Shown: positions 63,147-64,000 of the stretch, piece by piece | How the letters are laid out: the number at the start of each line of letters is the position of its first letter | How positions within the stretch are numbered: the stretch's first letter is position 1 | Assembly: GCA_021788095.1 (NCBI GenBank) | Contig: JAJYLB010000014.1 | Location: 19,878 to 83,877 of the forward strand | Length of the DNA stretch: 64,000 nucleotides | Source: Acidobacteriota bacterium | GTDB lineage: Bacteria > Acidobacteriota > Terriglobia > Acidiferrales > UBA7541 | Reading direction: 5' to 3' | Program-made: the position numbers and the translations under genes | Notes under the pieces: model-generated | What the model saw: only the letters and a program-made list of their open reading frames with translations | Told to the model about the DNA's origin: nothing | Databases searched by the model: none

Positions 63147-64000
63147 GCCTTCGCGATCACGCAGATGGCTGCTATGTAACAAACAAACATGAGTGTGAGG
63201 TAACCCCAGGCCTTCTTTCCGGCGCCGGAAAACTCCTTAAACACAAGCACTCCCCACAAGGCCGCAATCATGGGAGAGGATTGCCCGATCGCATAGGAAA
63301 TCGCCATGCCCACAAAGCTTCCGGCAATGAAATTGAACGACCCGCCCAGGCCCCAAACGATCCCGCCGACCACCCCCAGGACATGGTTCGACGCGTCCGC
63401 GGAGCGGAAGCCGGAAAAGTTCGTCGGACTGCCAATCAAGGGGTGCCGCATCAGGTAAGTGTTGAAGACGATGCAGGAGGCCAAAGCCCCGAGAGAGAAG
63501 AAGACCATGATGGAGTAGGGCGTGAGAGCGTGGCCGGCCGTGATGGCCTTGGTGACGAAAGGGGCAAACGCCCCCATCAGGAGCCCGGAAACAATGTTGA
63601 TGAGAATCCCCTTCCGCGAGACGGCGCGGCCGGAGGCGCTCAAGTTGTGGTAAGCCAAAGCGTCGAAGATGATGGCCGCGATGGCCAGGACGACCCCGGC
63701 GGCCAATAGGCGCGGATCGCCCTTCGGCTGGATCGCATAACTGAGCACCACCCCTTCAATCACCGCAATCCCAATGGAAATAGGAAAGGCGACGGCGAGA
63801 CCGGCCAGCGCAATACCCGCTACCAGGAGCAGGTTCGCGATATTGAAGATGAATCCTGCCAGCAACGCAAAAAGGAGGTTGGAGGCATCGGCCGCTCGCA
63901 CATTGGCCAAGAAGGGCTGCCCGGCCGCTCCCCGGCTCCCCAACGTAAAGGCGAATACCAGGGCCAGAATGACGACTCCCGCCGTGTAGTCCCAATAGAA
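63143..64000 (-). CDS. GRP-family sugar transporter (RbsU/GlcU-like), C-terminal part
   Basis: About 285 residues of a polytopic permease; the 5' end lies beyond the window and the frame is open to base 64000. Ten-helix drug/metabolite-transporter pattern: helices such as LLFALLAGFIFNIANLLLVA, GLLMGAFAPFVTKAITAG and GVVGGIVWGLGGSFNFIAGS. Members import ribose or glucose by proton symport. With ribokinase and nucleoside hydrolase it fits ribose uptake from nucleosides. Confidence 0.85.
   Translation of the reverse strand, partial: FYWDYTAGVVILALVFAFTLGSRGAAGQPFLANVRAADASNLLFALLAGFIFNIANLLLVAGIALAGLAVAFPISIGIAVIEGVVLSYAIQPKGDPRLLAAGVVLAIAAIIFDALAYHNLSASGRAVSRKGILINIVSGLLMGAFAPFVTKAITAGHALTPYSIMVFFSLGALASCIVFNTYLMRHPLIGSPTNFSGFRSADASNHVLGVVGGIVWGLGGSFNFIAGSFVGMAISYAIGQSSPMIAALWGVLVFKEFSGAGKKAWGYLTLMFVCYIAAICVIAKA

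Overview
The window is high-GC bacterial chromosome and most likely comes from an Acidobacteriota (Terriglobia-like) genome. The best clue is the protein at 40390-42219, whose 'VWFA-related Acidobacterial' architecture is almost confined to that phylum. Two very large Oar-like TonB receptors with an N-terminal carboxypeptidase-regulatory domain, and many short palindromic elements, agree with this. The taxonomic call is an inference; no rRNA is present.

Region by region: (1) 1-4.6 kb is the end of a surface-polysaccharide locus (UDP-GlcNAc 2-epimerase, glucuronyl C5-epimerase-like protein, GT4 glycosyltransferase, MraY/WecA-type phosphosugar transferase). It is followed by an IS5-family element that needs a -1 frameshift. 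(2) 5.7-13.6 kb holds housekeeping genes: a DsrE-like protein, an MDR oxidoreductase, a giant Lhr helicase with two small genes upstream of it, and an exported protein. (3) At 13.76 kb a tRNA-Arg(CCG) carries a 7.4-kb integrated element bounded by a perfect 46-bp direct repeat (13792-13837 and 21214-21259). The element encodes integrase, small HTH proteins, a replication-organiser-like protein, a terminase large subunit and a HigBA-type toxin-antitoxin pair, but no capsid, portal or tail genes. (4) 21.3-37 kb looks like an accreted, partly decayed island. It has two more tRNA-end-like repeats, a MITE, a two-component system, an HtrA protease, a set of exported or stress proteins (BON, FecR, SYLF, YflT-like, STAS), a ferric-reductase-like protein, and broken genes (a PIN toxin-antitoxin pair, a tricorn-like fragment). 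Three of the exported-protein genes share a conserved promoter/leader block. (5) 37-46 kb has a GH172 protein, a polysaccharide deacetylase, the VWFA protein, PyrR, an aldehyde dehydrogenase and an S1/P1 nuclease. (6) 46-64 kb looks like a nucleic-acid or purine-nucleoside utilisation region. It contains two TonB receptors, a three-subunit xanthine-dehydrogenase-type enzyme (Mo, FeS, FAD), a second fused FeS-Mo hydroxylase, thymidine kinase, ribokinase, a secreted nucleoside hydrolase and a GRP-family sugar transporter that runs off the right edge.

The most striking pattern is in the mobile DNA. The IS5-family element and several MITEs sit at YTAR-type target sites (CTAG or CTAA). Four of them end exactly on the TAG stop codon of a neighbouring gene, so the target duplication preserves the stop. 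The terminase-bearing, capsid-less tRNA element and the shared leader block are the other main candidates for follow-up.
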